From positions 1 through 54,900 of IMG/VR virus record IMGVR_UViG_3300028897_000401: DNA of 54,900 bases; one strand, given 5' to 3'. The DNA comes from a virus. The notes below the pieces were generated by a model that ran no database searches, had not been told where the DNA came from, and saw only the letters and a program-made list of their open reading frames with translations. Position numbers and translations under genes: made by a program. Shown piece by piece: positions 46,553 through 54,900 of the stretch. The stretch's first letter is position 1; the number at the start of each line of letters is the position of its first letter.

Positions 46553-49468
46553 ATGGGTCATTTTCATAAAGTGTTGAATCTGATTGAACGCAAGAGTTGG
46601 GACCGGGTGTTTCTGCGCAGCAGAGAGTTGGAAATGTTGGGCAAAGACGTGCGGAATCCATACAAAGAAAGTGATATTTATCACTCTTGCATCAAATATA
46701 CGGCGAGGGCTTTGTCGCAACTTCCCTGGAGAATTATAGAGGTACGGGGTCAAGGCGAGAATGTAGAGGAAATCAATATAGAAGACGAAAATCACGAGGC
46801 CCGAAAGCTGTTTCGACAACCGAACGAAACCATGAGCCGCTATGATTTTTGGGAAGCCCTCTACACGTACTATCTCGACCAGGGAGAGAGTTTTGTGGTG
46901 CCGTGGCCCCCATTGACTATGGCGAAAGGGAGGTGGCCAGAAGAGTTGTTTGTTATCCATCCGCAATACATGGAGCACGTACTTCATCCGCAGACAAAGC
47001 GGCTAATTGGATGGAACTACAAGCCCGGCGGAAGAGAGGTTATTAGGTTAGACGTAAAAGAGGTTTTGCACTGGCGAAATTTCAATCCATACGATCCCTA
47101 TCGCGGGTTGAGGCCGATTGACATTATTCGCATAGCTGTTGACTCCGACCACAAGGCGGCGAAGTATAACGAGACATTCTTTGAACATGGAGCCATAGTT
47201 TCCGGAGTTATAGAAACCAAGAACAAATTCACCAAAGAACAGGAAGAGAGGTTTAAGGCCCAACTGGAGCAGCGCCACATGGGCTATTTGCGCTCTCATA
47301 AATGGCTGATTCTCGACAAGGGAGCCGAGTACAAAGAGGCCGGTCTAACACAGAGGGACATGGAGTGGATTGAGGGAAGAAGGATTTCTGCCGAAAGAAT
47401 TATGCAGATGTTTGGCATGAAAAAAGCCGTTCTGTCGGTAACCGACGACCTTAATTACGCCATAGCCAAGGAGCAGAAAAAATCGTGGTGGACCGACACT
47501 TTGTCGCCGCTGGCCCGGATGGTACAGGATCAATTCCGGCTGAAGTTTTGGTCTGCGATGCCACAGGAAAACCTGAAAGCGTATTTTGACCTTACGGTGG
47601 TTGACGAGTTGCAGGAGGATTTCAACGAAAAGGTCGAGGCAGGATACAAGCTGTGGCAAATGGGCTTTACGGCAAACGAGGTCAACGAAAGGATGGCGCT
47701 GGGATTCGAAGAGAAAACCTGGCGCGACGCGTGGTGGGCTCCGTCCACCGTAATGCCGATTGGTGAAACCGCACAGGAAATACCACAGATGCTCCCGCCG
47801 CCGCCTGAACCCGAACCAGAAGAAGAGGAAGAAGAGGAAGAAGAGGAAGAAGAGGAAAAGATCACACGCAAGCACGCTGGTTTAATCGAATCCAAGAAAA
47901 AATGGCTGTGGTGGAGTGATTCGCTAAAAGAAAAGGTGTGGCTCAAGTTTGTTGCGAAAACAGAACCGCTGGAGAAAAAGTTTGAAAAGAAAACCCAGCG
48001 ACTGTTTTTTGAGATGCGCAAGAAAGCACTAGCCGCACTCAAGGAGCCAGAAAAACATGCCAAGGGGATCGACGAACTAAGCAACCTCACATGGGAAGAG
48101 GAAAAGAAAAATGTAACTCAGTATTCGATGCCGCTTTATAGTGAGGCCATGGAAACGGGTTTTGCGTTTATGGGCGAGCTTATAGGGGTAGACGACTTGA
48201 GCTGGGAGATAACCTATCCGCAAGCTATGGAATTTGTGGCACAGAAGTCTTTAAAGATCAAGGGCATAGTGGATACGGTTGACAAGCAAATAAAAGGTGT
48301 TGTGCGGGACTCCATCGAAAACGGCTGGAGCATAGACAAGACGGCTGATGAATTGAAAACTCTTTTCAACTTTGCCAACAAACGTGCAAACGTGATCGCC
48401 CGAACCGAGGTTATTGGTGCGGTTAATGCCGGTGAGCACATAGCGATGAAAGAAGCCGGAATCGAGTATCGAATGTGGCTTACCGCACGCGATGAAAGGG
48501 TGCGAGATAGCCACCGGGCAGCCGATGGTCAAATAAAACAAATAGACGAGCGGTTTAATGTTGGCGGATATAAGCTGATGTACCCCGGTGATCCGGGTGG
48601 TCCGGCCAGCGAGATTATCCAATGCAGATGTATTCCGCTTCCGGTGGAAAAGCCTGTGGATGAGGAAGAGGTCGAGAGTACCGTTATTCCTAATACTCCT
48701 GCGCAGTATGCGATCTCTACTAAAAAACGGCAAAAAGAAAAAATGACTTTGAGAGCGGAAAAACGTGGCATGACCCTAAATGAATACAGGACTGCTTGCG
48801 ATAGACACATCAAAGACCTTGTTAATAACTCGTCAGTATGGATGCGACGCTCGGAAATGAGTATTCATAAAATACTTGAAGATGGACGATTCAAAACGCA
48901 GTTTGAAGTTAAGAGGTCTGGTGGTTTACTCGATAATGGCATTAGGGAGACATTTGAGAAAGATGTGCTTGGAATACCTAGAAATATAGATGTTAAAAAA
49001 CGTCCTGTGTACGGATACTTATCAGCCGATCCGAATGGTATGGTACTTGAAGAAGTTAAAAGACATTTACGAATAACGCAATATGGCGAAGTTGCTATTA
49101 AATTCAAGGATTCCGTGAAAAGTAGAGCCAGCTTTGTTATGGGTGACACGCTTGCCGAAACTGGATGTGGGAACAACGCTGTTTTTCGACCGATGCCAGT
49201 AAGAAAACCTGGATTTGAAGCAGGGTATTATGAGGGAAAATTTGAGCCGCTGGAATATGTAAGCATTGATAAAGTTAAAAGTAAAGCTGGTATTGTCCAG
49301 AATGCGCATAATTATTGGGAAACCCAGATATTTAACGGTCTTACTCCGGATGATATAGAGGAAATCGTTTTCCATTGGAAGCCAGGACCGCAACTCCAAG
49401 AGAAACTGAATAGGCTTGGTATTAAATGGCGTCATCTTGAAAAAGAGATTTATGGGAGAACGCAATGA
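46553..49468 (+). CDS. Portal-MuF fusion with C-terminal effector-like domain
   Basis: 971 residues in three parts. Residues 1 to about 410: HK97-family portal (GRRISAERIMQMFGM region typical). About 423-436: poly-Glu linker. About 600-700: SPP1 gp7/MuF head-morphogenesis domain (VIARTEVIGAVNAGE, TARDERVRDSHRAADG, GGPASEIIQCRC). About 717-971: an AT-richer extension resembling DUF3626-type proteins (KKRPVYGYLS, ITQYGEVAIKF, ASFVMGDTL, NYWETQIFNG), which may be an ADP-ribosyltransferase-like toxin. MuF proteins of temperate phages are known carriers of polymorphic toxins; fusion to the portal itself is uncommon. The effector role is inferred. Confidence 0.8.
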   Translation: MGHFHKVLNLIERKSWDRVFLRSRELEMLGKDVRNPYKESDIYHSCIKYTARALSQLPWRIIEVRGQGENVEEINIEDENHEARKLFRQPNETMSRYDFWEALYTYYLDQGESFVVPWPPLTMAKGRWPEELFVIHPQYMEHVLHPQTKRLIGWNYKPGGREVIRLDVKEVLHWRNFNPYDPYRGLRPIDIIRIAVDSDHKAAKYNETFFEHGAIVSGVIETKNKFTKEQEERFKAQLEQRHMGYLRSHKWLILDKGAEYKEAGLTQRDMEWIEGRRISAERIMQMFGMKKAVLSVTDDLNYAIAKEQKKSWWTDTLSPLARMVQDQFRLKFWSAMPQENLKAYFDLTVVDELQEDFNEKVEAGYKLWQMGFTANEVNERMALGFEEKTWRDAWWAPSTVMPIGETAQEIPQMLPPPPEPEPEEEEEEEEEEEEEKITRKHAGLIESKKKWLWWSDSLKEKVWLKFVAKTEPLEKKFEKKTQRLFFEMRKKALAALKEPEKHAKGIDELSNLTWEEEKKNVTQYSMPLYSEAMETGFAFMGELIGVDDLSWEITYPQAMEFVAQKSLKIKGIVDTVDKQIKGVVRDSIENGWSIDKTADELKTLFNFANKRANVIARTEVIGAVNAGEHIAMKEAGIEYRMWLTARDERVRDSHRAADGQIKQIDERFNVGGYKLMYPGDPGGPASEIIQCRCIPLPVEKPVDEEEVESTVIPNTPAQYAISTKKRQKEKMTLRAEKRGMTLNEYRTACDRHIKDLVNNSSVWMRRSEMSIHKILEDGRFKTQFEVKRSGGLLDNGIRETFEKDVLGIPRNIDVKKRPVYGYLSADPNGMVLEEVKRHLRITQYGEVAIKFKDSVKSRASFVMGDTLAETGCGNNAVFRPMPVRKPGFEAGYYEGKFEPLEYVSIDKVKSKAGIVQNAHNYWETQIFNGLTPDDIEEIVFHWKPGPQLQEKLNRLGIKWRHLEKEIYGRTQ

Positions 49469-49911
49469 AGATTATTGCAAGAGTAGCCGGAACACAGATG
49501 TACCTCGTGTCTTTAAGTGGTCAGTTGACGAAGAATACTGAAGGATTCATTGCCGATATAAACCGTGGCATGCGATACCAGATTGAAAATCTGCAAAGTC
49601 TTCTCGCCAGAGGTTACTGGGAGCCGGAAGATCACGATGACGATAAGCTGAAAGAACTCATGGCACTTGAGGAATTTCAACCAGATGAGGAAGAAGAGTC
49701 GAGATCGGGTGAAGGTGATTTTGTCGAAGCCATACGGCAACTCGGCGACCGGCTGGAGCAGTCTTTGGTAAACCGGCCACAACTGATCCACGTCGAAATG
49801 CCAAGACCGCGAAAGCAAGTCAAGCGGGTGATACGGGATGAATCGGGGCAAATTCTGGCAATAGAAGAGGGGGAAATAGACAATGAGGATAATGGTCAGT
49901 TGTCCGAGTAA
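49465..49911 (+). CDS. Protein following the portal-effector fusion
   Basis: 148 residues, ATG overlapping the preceding stop by 4 bases. The N-terminal 60 residues are mixed (MKIIARVAGTQMYLVSL), the middle is acidic, and the C-terminal 60 contain VKRVIRDESGQILAIEE, a motif common at the end of phage structural-region proteins. It could be a structural helper, or, given its place after a toxin-like domain, an immunity protein. Undetermined. Confidence 0.6.
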   Translation: MKIIARVAGTQMYLVSLSGQLTKNTEGFIADINRGMRYQIENLQSLLARGYWEPEDHDDDKLKELMALEEFQPDEEEESRSGEGDFVEAIRQLGDRLEQSLVNRPQLIHVEMPRPRKQVKRVIRDESGQILAIEEGEIDNEDNGQLSE

Positions 49912-50533
49912 CAGGTATCCGGATTGGGATATGATGGCAACGTTGCACCAGGCAATCTTCGTCGCCCTGCATCAAGGGTATATGGTGGATTTCCGGGTGC
50001 CGAATTTTGGTACGTCGAACATGGCGTTTGCCAGACAAAAGGAACTCGCCAGATTTCTCAAGACCGGAGCAGATTTCCTGTTTATGGTGGATGATGACGT
50101 AAGCGTGCCTAAACACACGCTTACCAGATTGGCCTCACATGACAAAGACATAGTAGGGGGGGTGGTAAGAAAAAAGCAAAAGATGTGTCAGGTGTGCGCA
50201 GATGTTGTTGGTAGCTTGGATGACAACCTGAGAAAGAAAAGGATGGTAAGGGCAAACAGTGTTGGAACTGGCTGCACGATGGTAAAAAGAGCCCTGGTTG
50301 AACGGATGATAGGGCACTTTCCGGAACTAGAGTACGATCTCAACGGCGAAACTCACTATGGGTTGTTTATGCCGATGATTGTCGACAGGCGGATAATTCT
50401 CTGCGATTACGCATTTTGCGAGCGGGCGAAAACGGTCGGGGCGGAGATATGGCTCGACCATGAGATTCTCTGTACTCATTGGGGCCGGATAGGATTTGGG
50501 TTCGGTCAAGGGGGTGAAGATGCAAGACCTTAG
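49883..50533 (+). CDS. Glycosyltransferase (GT-A type) in the head operon
   Basis: 216 residues. FLFMVDDDVSVPKHTL with Asp70-72, IVGGVVRKK, GTGCTMVKRALVE and EIWLDHEILCTHWG are the metal and sugar-nucleotide sites of phage GT-A glycosyltransferases. Sitting among head genes, it may glycosylate a virion protein, possibly with the sugar made by the 38.5-43 kb cassette. Confidence 0.75.
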   Translation: MRIMVSCPSNRYPDWDMMATLHQAIFVALHQGYMVDFRVPNFGTSNMAFARQKELARFLKTGADFLFMVDDDVSVPKHTLTRLASHDKDIVGGVVRKKQKMCQVCADVVGSLDDNLRKKRMVRANSVGTGCTMVKRALVERMIGHFPELEYDLNGETHYGLFMPMIVDRRIILCDYAFCERAKTVGAEIWLDHEILCTHWGRIGFGFGQGGEDARP

Positions 50534-51302
50534 TTTTTACGAAGAGTTGGAAAAGTGGGATTTCTGCGCAAAGATTTCACCGATGCTCAATAGCGGGGCC
50601 ATGTTTTTCGACCCGAAAACCAGACTGCTTACCATGACCACGGTAATCAACCCCGACACGCAGTGGATATACGTGCGGGATAATTCGGAAGAGCAGATGC
50701 GGTGTAGGTTGTGGCTTCAGATATGGCATCAATTTTTCAAGATCATCCCGGCTCACTGCATGCAGTGTTATAAGGTGGTTGTCAAGCTGGACACAGTGGA
50801 AGACCTTTTTAAAATGCAGGAAATCCAGGAGCGGATGGGACGCAGGGCAAAGTGTGGGTACGAAACGCGAGAGTATGTCGAGGGGTTGTATAGCGGGTAT
50901 TTTTACTGTCGCGGCTTGGAAGAGGGAAAACAGGTTCACGAAAAAGTATGCCACTGGCTTGATACGTTTGCGGACTTTACGACGCCGTGCGTATCCAAGA
51001 AGCCTTTGGGCGAAAGCGCTACGGCAATTCTCAAAAGAGCCTGCACCGAGATGGAGCGCGATCACGGCCCGTCGAGCAAATGGGTATTGTCGGACGATGA
51101 CAGGAAATGGTATCGGATCGTTATGGAAAGCACCGATCCGCTTATGACACTAGAGGCAAGTCAACCAAGTGTGGTTAAAAACCACGTCAAGATGCGCTGG
51201 TTAAAATTTGCATCACAACATAAAGACAAAACGGCTAGGATTTTCAACAACAACAAACCATTGCACGTTGTTGTTGAGACTTACCATGACCAGGAGGATT
51301 AA
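50520..51302 (+). CDS. Hypothetical protein in the structural region
   Basis: 260 residues from ATG 50520, behind AGGGGGTG, overlapping the glycosyltransferase by 14 bases. Aromatic and Cys-containing alpha/beta sequence (WDFCAKISPML, CRLWLQIWHQFFKIIPAHC). Ends 3 bases before the next structural gene. Function not recognised. Confidence 0.65.
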   Translation: MQDLSFYEELEKWDFCAKISPMLNSGAMFFDPKTRLLTMTTVINPDTQWIYVRDNSEEQMRCRLWLQIWHQFFKIIPAHCMQCYKVVVKLDTVEDLFKMQEIQERMGRRAKCGYETREYVEGLYSGYFYCRGLEEGKQVHEKVCHWLDTFADFTTPCVSKKPLGESATAILKRACTEMERDHGPSSKWVLSDDDRKWYRIVMESTDPLMTLEASQPSVVKNHVKMRWLKFASQHKDKTARIFNNNKPLHVVVETYHDQED

Positions 51303-51305
51303 ACG

Positions 51306-51701
51306 ATGACTCTTTTAGTACCAGATGTTGGTGAAGCAGAAATGCTCACCCGGATTTTGAAGGACGTGGAAAACAGCGTCCTGAAGCTCTACACGAACGA
51401 TCATAGTCCGGCTGAAGCCGATACGGTTTCAGCTTACTCGGAGGCAAGTGGCAACGGTTATGCCGAAAAGGTCTTAACCAAAAGTTCATGGTCGGTTGCC
51501 ACGTCGGCTGGGACAACTGAGGGCGATTATGCTCAGCAGACCTGGACGTTCACCGGAGCCTTGGGAAACGTGTATGGGTATTACATTACTAATGCCGCAG
51601 AAACTACCCTTCTGTGGGCGGAACGGTTTACGGACGGCCCATACAATATACAAAACAACGGCGACCAGATCAAAGTCACTCCTAAAATTCAGTTGGCTTA
51701 A
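51306..51701 (+). CDS. Virion-associated beta-rich protein
   Basis: 131 residues, ATG behind AGGAGG. MTLLVPDVGEAEMLTRILK, KLYTNDHSPAEADT, YYITNAAETTLLWAERF, VTPKIQL follow a conserved phage pattern found in structural gene blocks. Probably a decoration or head-tail protein. Followed by a TGTGCGCACA motif and a terminator. Confidence 0.75.
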   Translation: MTLLVPDVGEAEMLTRILKDVENSVLKLYTNDHSPAEADTVSAYSEASGNGYAEKVLTKSSWSVATSAGTTEGDYAQQTWTFTGALGNVYGYYITNAAETTLLWAERFTDGPYNIQNNGDQIKVTPKIQLA

Positions 51702-51723
51702 TCGGGTGTGCGCACAAATGCAG

Positions 51724-51755
51724 GCCGCACTCTTCGGGGTGCGGCTTGTATTTTG
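51724..51755 (+). terminator. Terminator-like hairpin
   Basis: GCCGCAC (51724-51730) pairs with GTGCGGC (51739-51745) around a TCTTCGGG loop, followed by TTGTATTTT. Lies 10 bases after the TGTGCGCACA motif. Separates the virion gene from the next. Confidence 0.75.
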
Positions 51756-51763
51756 GAGATGCT

Positions 51764-52108
51764 ATGAAAGTGGTATTGGACTTGCCGAATTGGGTAAAGG
51801 AACGGCACATAAAAATCTTTGCCGGAATCGAATTGGTGGCCATGAAGTACGCACACGAAAATTTCTGGAAGGTAAAGGATCAGCGGTGCAACATGTGCGG
51901 TGAGTGCTGTCGTGGCTTTAAGGGCGGACAAGATCATTATTTTCCGGTTGTGGATGGCCACTGCATCCACCTTGTTCCGGAGCCAGGAACAAAGGACAAG
52001 TTCCGCTGCAACATAGCTCTGAAAAGGCCATTTCCCTGTATGTGGGACCCAAGAGGTAAAAAGGCGGAGAAGTGTTCGATAACTTACGTGGAGCAATCCG
52101 GTAAATGA
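51764..52108 (+). CDS. YkgJ-type CxxCxxCC protein
   Basis: 114 residues from ATG 51764, behind TGGAG. CNMCGECCRG (Cys42, 45, 48, 49), then HCIHL and FRCNIALKRPFPCMW are the conserved metal ligands of the YkgJ zinc/iron-chelating family. Unusual in a virion gene block; may assist metal loading or modification of structural proteins. Overlaps the RCC1 gene by 4 bases. Confidence 0.75.
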   Translation: MKVVLDLPNWVKERHIKIFAGIELVAMKYAHENFWKVKDQRCNMCGECCRGFKGGQDHYFPVVDGHCIHLVPEPGTKDKFRCNIALKRPFPCMWDPRGKKAEKCSITYVEQSGK

Positions 52109-54900
52109 AGATCGTTTGTTGTAAATGCAGCCACAAGTACGACGCCCGGTTTTATGAATGCGACAAGGTAAGTACGCCTATTGTCGAATGCCCTAATTGC
52201 GGGCTGAAACACGCGGTGGAATTTACTCCTTTCGCGAGCGAAACCGAAGACCTGAAAGAGGTCGAAGAGGTAAACCTGGGCGGCGGGCCGTACTATGCGG
52301 TTATGGGCGGCAGTCGCATTTTGAGTATCGACGGCACAACGGATCATTCGGGTTCCGATGGCGGCGATGTATCGGATTGGAGCCACGGCGATAATTTTAT
52401 TGTGGCGGTTTTAATTCATTCGGGCGGCAAAGAAACAGAGGCTTCAACGTACAAACTAAGGTGGCGCGATGCCTCTGACGAGGGAGCTTTTGCCGATCTT
52501 GCCGATACGGGTGAAATGAATTACACGGCCAGCCAAGCAAGCTGGAGCCACGGTGACGAAGTAACGTCCGCACAGAGAAAATGCACCACGGAGGGCGACA
52601 CTTGGCAGAATGGCGAAAGGGTTAAAGGACAGGTTTTAAGTGATTCGATCGATTTGCCGGATGATTACGAAACGGAAATTTGGTTCGGGATAAACCCGGC
52701 TACAGCCGACGATTTGCACGATTACGAATTTGAATTGTATTCAACGGCTCAGGGTGCTTCCTTGGGTACGTGCGGGCCAGACACGTTAACCCTGACCATG
52801 ATCGAAGCGGCCCCGGAAACGGGATACGCCTGGGGTGAAGAAAGTCCCGGTACTGGCTACAAAGCAGTATCCTGGCAGAACATGTATCCAAACCCCTCGG
52901 TAGTGGACGGCCCGGACTACGGCAAACTGGAAGTACCTGACCAATTCAGACATAGCCCGGTGAAATTGGTTGGTGGAGACAAAACGTACTCTGTCAATTT
53001 AAACAAATACGGCAGCGGATCGGGAAGTGTGGAAGCATGGGTGAGGGGGGCGGATGCAAGCTGGACGGACGTTGATACCTTGGAGGTTGCGTGCGGTAAG
53101 TATCACGCGCTCGCCATTAAAACCGACGGTACGTTGTGGGCGTGGGGTCGCAATTCTTACGGCCAACTCGGTCTGGGCGACACAACTTCCCGGTCTTCTC
53201 CGGTGCAAGTGGGATCGTTAACGAATTGGAGTCAAACATCGGACGGGTACGGTCACGCCTTAGCCATTAAAACCGATGGCACTCTGTGGGCATGGGGCCG
53301 CAACAATTACGGCCAACTCGGTTTAGGTGACACGACCGGACGGTCGTCGCCGGTACAGGTTGGATTGTTGGCGAATTGGAGTCTAATATCTAGCGGGTAC
53401 GACCACTCTCTCGCCGTAAAAACCGACGGCACGTTATGGGCCTGGGGTGCCAATACCTATGGCGAACTTGGCTTAGGCGACACAGCCCCTCGGTCTTCCC
53501 CGGTACAAGTCGGAGCACTGACAAATTGGAATCGAATTGGTGTTGGTTATTACCACTCCCTCGCCATTAAAGCCGATGGCACTCTGTGGGCATGGGGCCG
53601 GAATGACACAATGGGGCAACTCGGCCTTGGTGATACAACCAGCCGGTCATCGCCGGTACAAGTGGGAGCACTAACAAATTGGAATCGTGTTAGGTGTGGC
53701 GACTACCATACCCTCGCCATTAAAACCGACGGTACGCTTTGGGTGTGGGGCCGCAACGACAAAGGCCAACTCGGCCAGGGCGACATAACTCCCCGATCTT
53801 CTCCGGCACAGGTTGGAGCACTGACGAATTGGAGTCAGACTCCGAACACCACTGACCATACCATCGCCATTAAAACCGACGGTACGTTGTGGGCGTGGGG
53901 TTACAATGCAAGCGGCCAGCTTGGCTTGGGTGATACAACCAGCCGGTCATCGCCGGTACAAGTGGGATCGCTGGCGAATTGGAGTAAGGTTGAGTGCGGC
54001 GACTACTTCACCTTCGCCATCAAAACTGACGGCACTCTATGGGCGTGTGGCGAGAATATGTATGGCCAGCTCGGCAAGGGCGATATAATTTACCGTTCTT
54101 CTCCGGTACAGGTGTCCGGGATAAAGACGTGGGCGAATCTTCTCCGGTACTACGCTAATGTTGCGATTTGCAAAGGTGACGGCACGTTGTGGATATGGGG
54201 CCGCAACGACTACGGCCAACTCGGTCTGGGCGACATAACTCCCCGGTCTTCTCCGGTGCAAGTGGGATCGTTGGTAACGTGGCATAAAGCTGGCTCCGGC
54301 ATTTATCACTCTGTTGCTATAAAAATCGATCGTACATTGTGGGTGTGGGGTGCCAACGCATACGGCCAACTCGGTTTAGGTGACATAACTCCCCGATCTT
54401 TTCCGGCACAAGTGGGAGCAATGACGAATTGGAGTCAAGTCGCCTGCGGCGGTACTCACACCGTTGCCGTAAAAACCGATGGTACTCTATGGGCCTGGGG
54501 TGCCAATACCTATGGCCAGCTCGGTTTAGGTGACATAACTCACCGATCTTCGCCAGCACAAGTGGGAGCACTGACAAATTGGAGTCAAGTCGCCTGCGGC
54601 GGTACTCACACCGTTGCCGTAAAAACCGATGGGACACTGTGGGCGTGGGGCCGTAACAACTACGGCCAACTCGGCCAGGGGGATATAACCGATCGGTCTT
54701 CGCCAGCACAAGTGGGAGCACTGACAAATTGGAGTCAAGTCGGTTGCGGCGCTGGTCACACCCTCGCCATTAAAACCGACGGTACATTGTGGGTGTGCGG
54801 TAGTAACGACTTTGGTGAACTCGGTCAAGGCAACAGCGGCGCTGGGACCCACCGTTCGTCGCCGGTACAGGTTGGATCACTGACGAATTGGAGTCAAACA
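52105..54900 (+). CDS. RCC1-repeat virion protein, 3' end outside window
   Basis: At least 932 residues from ATG 52105, open to the end of the window. Residues 1-35 hold a zinc ribbon (CCKCSH, CPNCG). Residues about 70-320 are beta-rich. From about 325, some 12 RCC1-type repeats of about 50 residues follow, each with HxLAIKTDGTLWAWG and YGQLGLGD. Such repeats form beta propellers. In a phage structural block this is probably a tail or receptor-binding protein; enzyme or regulator roles of cellular RCC1 are not implied. Confidence 0.8.
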   Translation, partial: MKIVCCKCSHKYDARFYECDKVSTPIVECPNCGLKHAVEFTPFASETEDLKEVEEVNLGGGPYYAVMGGSRILSIDGTTDHSGSDGGDVSDWSHGDNFIVAVLIHSGGKETEASTYKLRWRDASDEGAFADLADTGEMNYTASQASWSHGDEVTSAQRKCTTEGDTWQNGERVKGQVLSDSIDLPDDYETEIWFGINPATADDLHDYEFELYSTAQGASLGTCGPDTLTLTMIEAAPETGYAWGEESPGTGYKAVSWQNMYPNPSVVDGPDYGKLEVPDQFRHSPVKLVGGDKTYSVNLNKYGSGSGSVEAWVRGADASWTDVDTLEVACGKYHALAIKTDGTLWAWGRNSYGQLGLGDTTSRSSPVQVGSLTNWSQTSDGYGHALAIKTDGTLWAWGRNNYGQLGLGDTTGRSSPVQVGLLANWSLISSGYDHSLAVKTDGTLWAWGANTYGELGLGDTAPRSSPVQVGALTNWNRIGVGYYHSLAIKADGTLWAWGRNDTMGQLGLGDTTSRSSPVQVGALTNWNRVRCGDYHTLAIKTDGTLWVWGRNDKGQLGQGDITPRSSPAQVGALTNWSQTPNTTDHTIAIKTDGTLWAWGYNASGQLGLGDTTSRSSPVQVGSLANWSKVECGDYFTFAIKTDGTLWACGENMYGQLGKGDIIYRSSPVQVSGIKTWANLLRYYANVAICKGDGTLWIWGRNDYGQLGLGDITPRSSPVQVGSLVTWHKAGSGIYHSVAIKIDRTLWVWGANAYGQLGLGDITPRSFPAQVGAMTNWSQVACGGTHTVAVKTDGTLWAWGANTYGQLGLGDITHRSSPAQVGALTNWSQVACGGTHTVAVKTDGTLWAWGRNNYGQLGQGDITDRSSPAQVGALTNWSQVGCGAGHTLAIKTDGTLWVCGSNDFGELGQGNSGAGTHRSSPVQVGSLTNWSQT
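53080..54900 (+). repeat. Tandem RCC1-coding repeats, about 150-156 bp each
   Basis: About 12 units with conserved AAAACCGACGGTACG and GGCCAACTCGG segments. The units near 54420 and 54576 are almost identical over more than 100 bases, so the array has expanded recently. Copy number may vary between related phages. Confidence 0.85.

Noticed and set aside
47530-48090. Long minus-strand ORF with poly-Ser opposite the portal
   Set aside because: Poly-Ser is the mirror of the poly-Glu codons; the plus strand encodes the recognised portal fusion.

Overview
The window is a contiguous piece of a temperate tailed dsDNA phage (Caudoviricetes) or prophage; no host chromosomal genes are recognisable. 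Evidence includes both terminase subunits, an HK97-type portal fused to a MuF head-morphogenesis domain, tail-fibre sequence at both ends, a lysis region, a DnaB helicase with a phage replication initiator, a large serine integrase with a gp3-like directionality-factor candidate, a CI-type repressor opposite a small Cro-like protein, and a tRNA-His. Genes are tightly packed with 1-4 nt overlaps and G-rich Shine-Dalgarno sequences, and they use the standard bacterial code. Lipoprotein signals, CI-type regulation and sigma54-like promoter elements suggest a Gram-negative host, perhaps Desulfobacterota; that assignment is inference only.

Layout. 1-3.2 kb: tail-fibre end, M15-like endolysin, lipoprotein and small membrane proteins, closed by a terminator. 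3.2-5.3 kb: metallophosphoesterase, deoxyribosyltransferase-like protein and zincin. 5.3-6.4 kb: an AT-rich control region with TGTTGCA repeats and a near-consensus sigma54 element, then a stretch with only doubtful small ORFs. 6.4-17.9 kb: many small accessory genes with structured leaders, a DUF1257/DUF2997/AAA-ATPase module under its own operator-bearing promoter, the tRNA-His and a SLOG protein. 17.9-20.2 kb: the lysogeny module, repressor and integrase on the minus strand and a Cro-like gene on the plus strand. 20.2-35.5 kb: early/replication genes, including a Cas4/RecB-like nuclease, the gp3-like protein, a replication initiator carrying internal 12-bp repeats, DnaB, a RuvC-like resolvase and many zinc-ribbon proteins.

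35.5-36.5 kb holds a roughly 27-unit, 36-bp degenerate tandem array that matches no repeat class I know. It is followed by two tandem secreted fibronectin-like proteins and a RarA/MgsA C-terminal-like protein. 38.5-43.2 kb is an insulated sugar cassette: epimerase, glycosyltransferase, aminotransferase, cupin and truncated dehydrogenase. 43.4-54.9 kb holds the late genes, starting next to a second sigma54-like element: ParB-like protein, terminases, a 971-aa portal-MuF-effector fusion, a glycosyltransferase, virion proteins and an RCC1-repeat protein that runs off the window.

The same 16-bp palindrome overlaps the Cro-like promoter and the promoter of the DUF1257/DUF2997/AAA module, so one repressor probably silences both in the lysogen. 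The two sigma54-like elements would tie the left control region and the late genes to host RpoN. The main leads for new biology are the 36-bp array, the sigma54-like elements, the portal fusion, the structured leaders and the dispersed TGTGCGCA palindrome.
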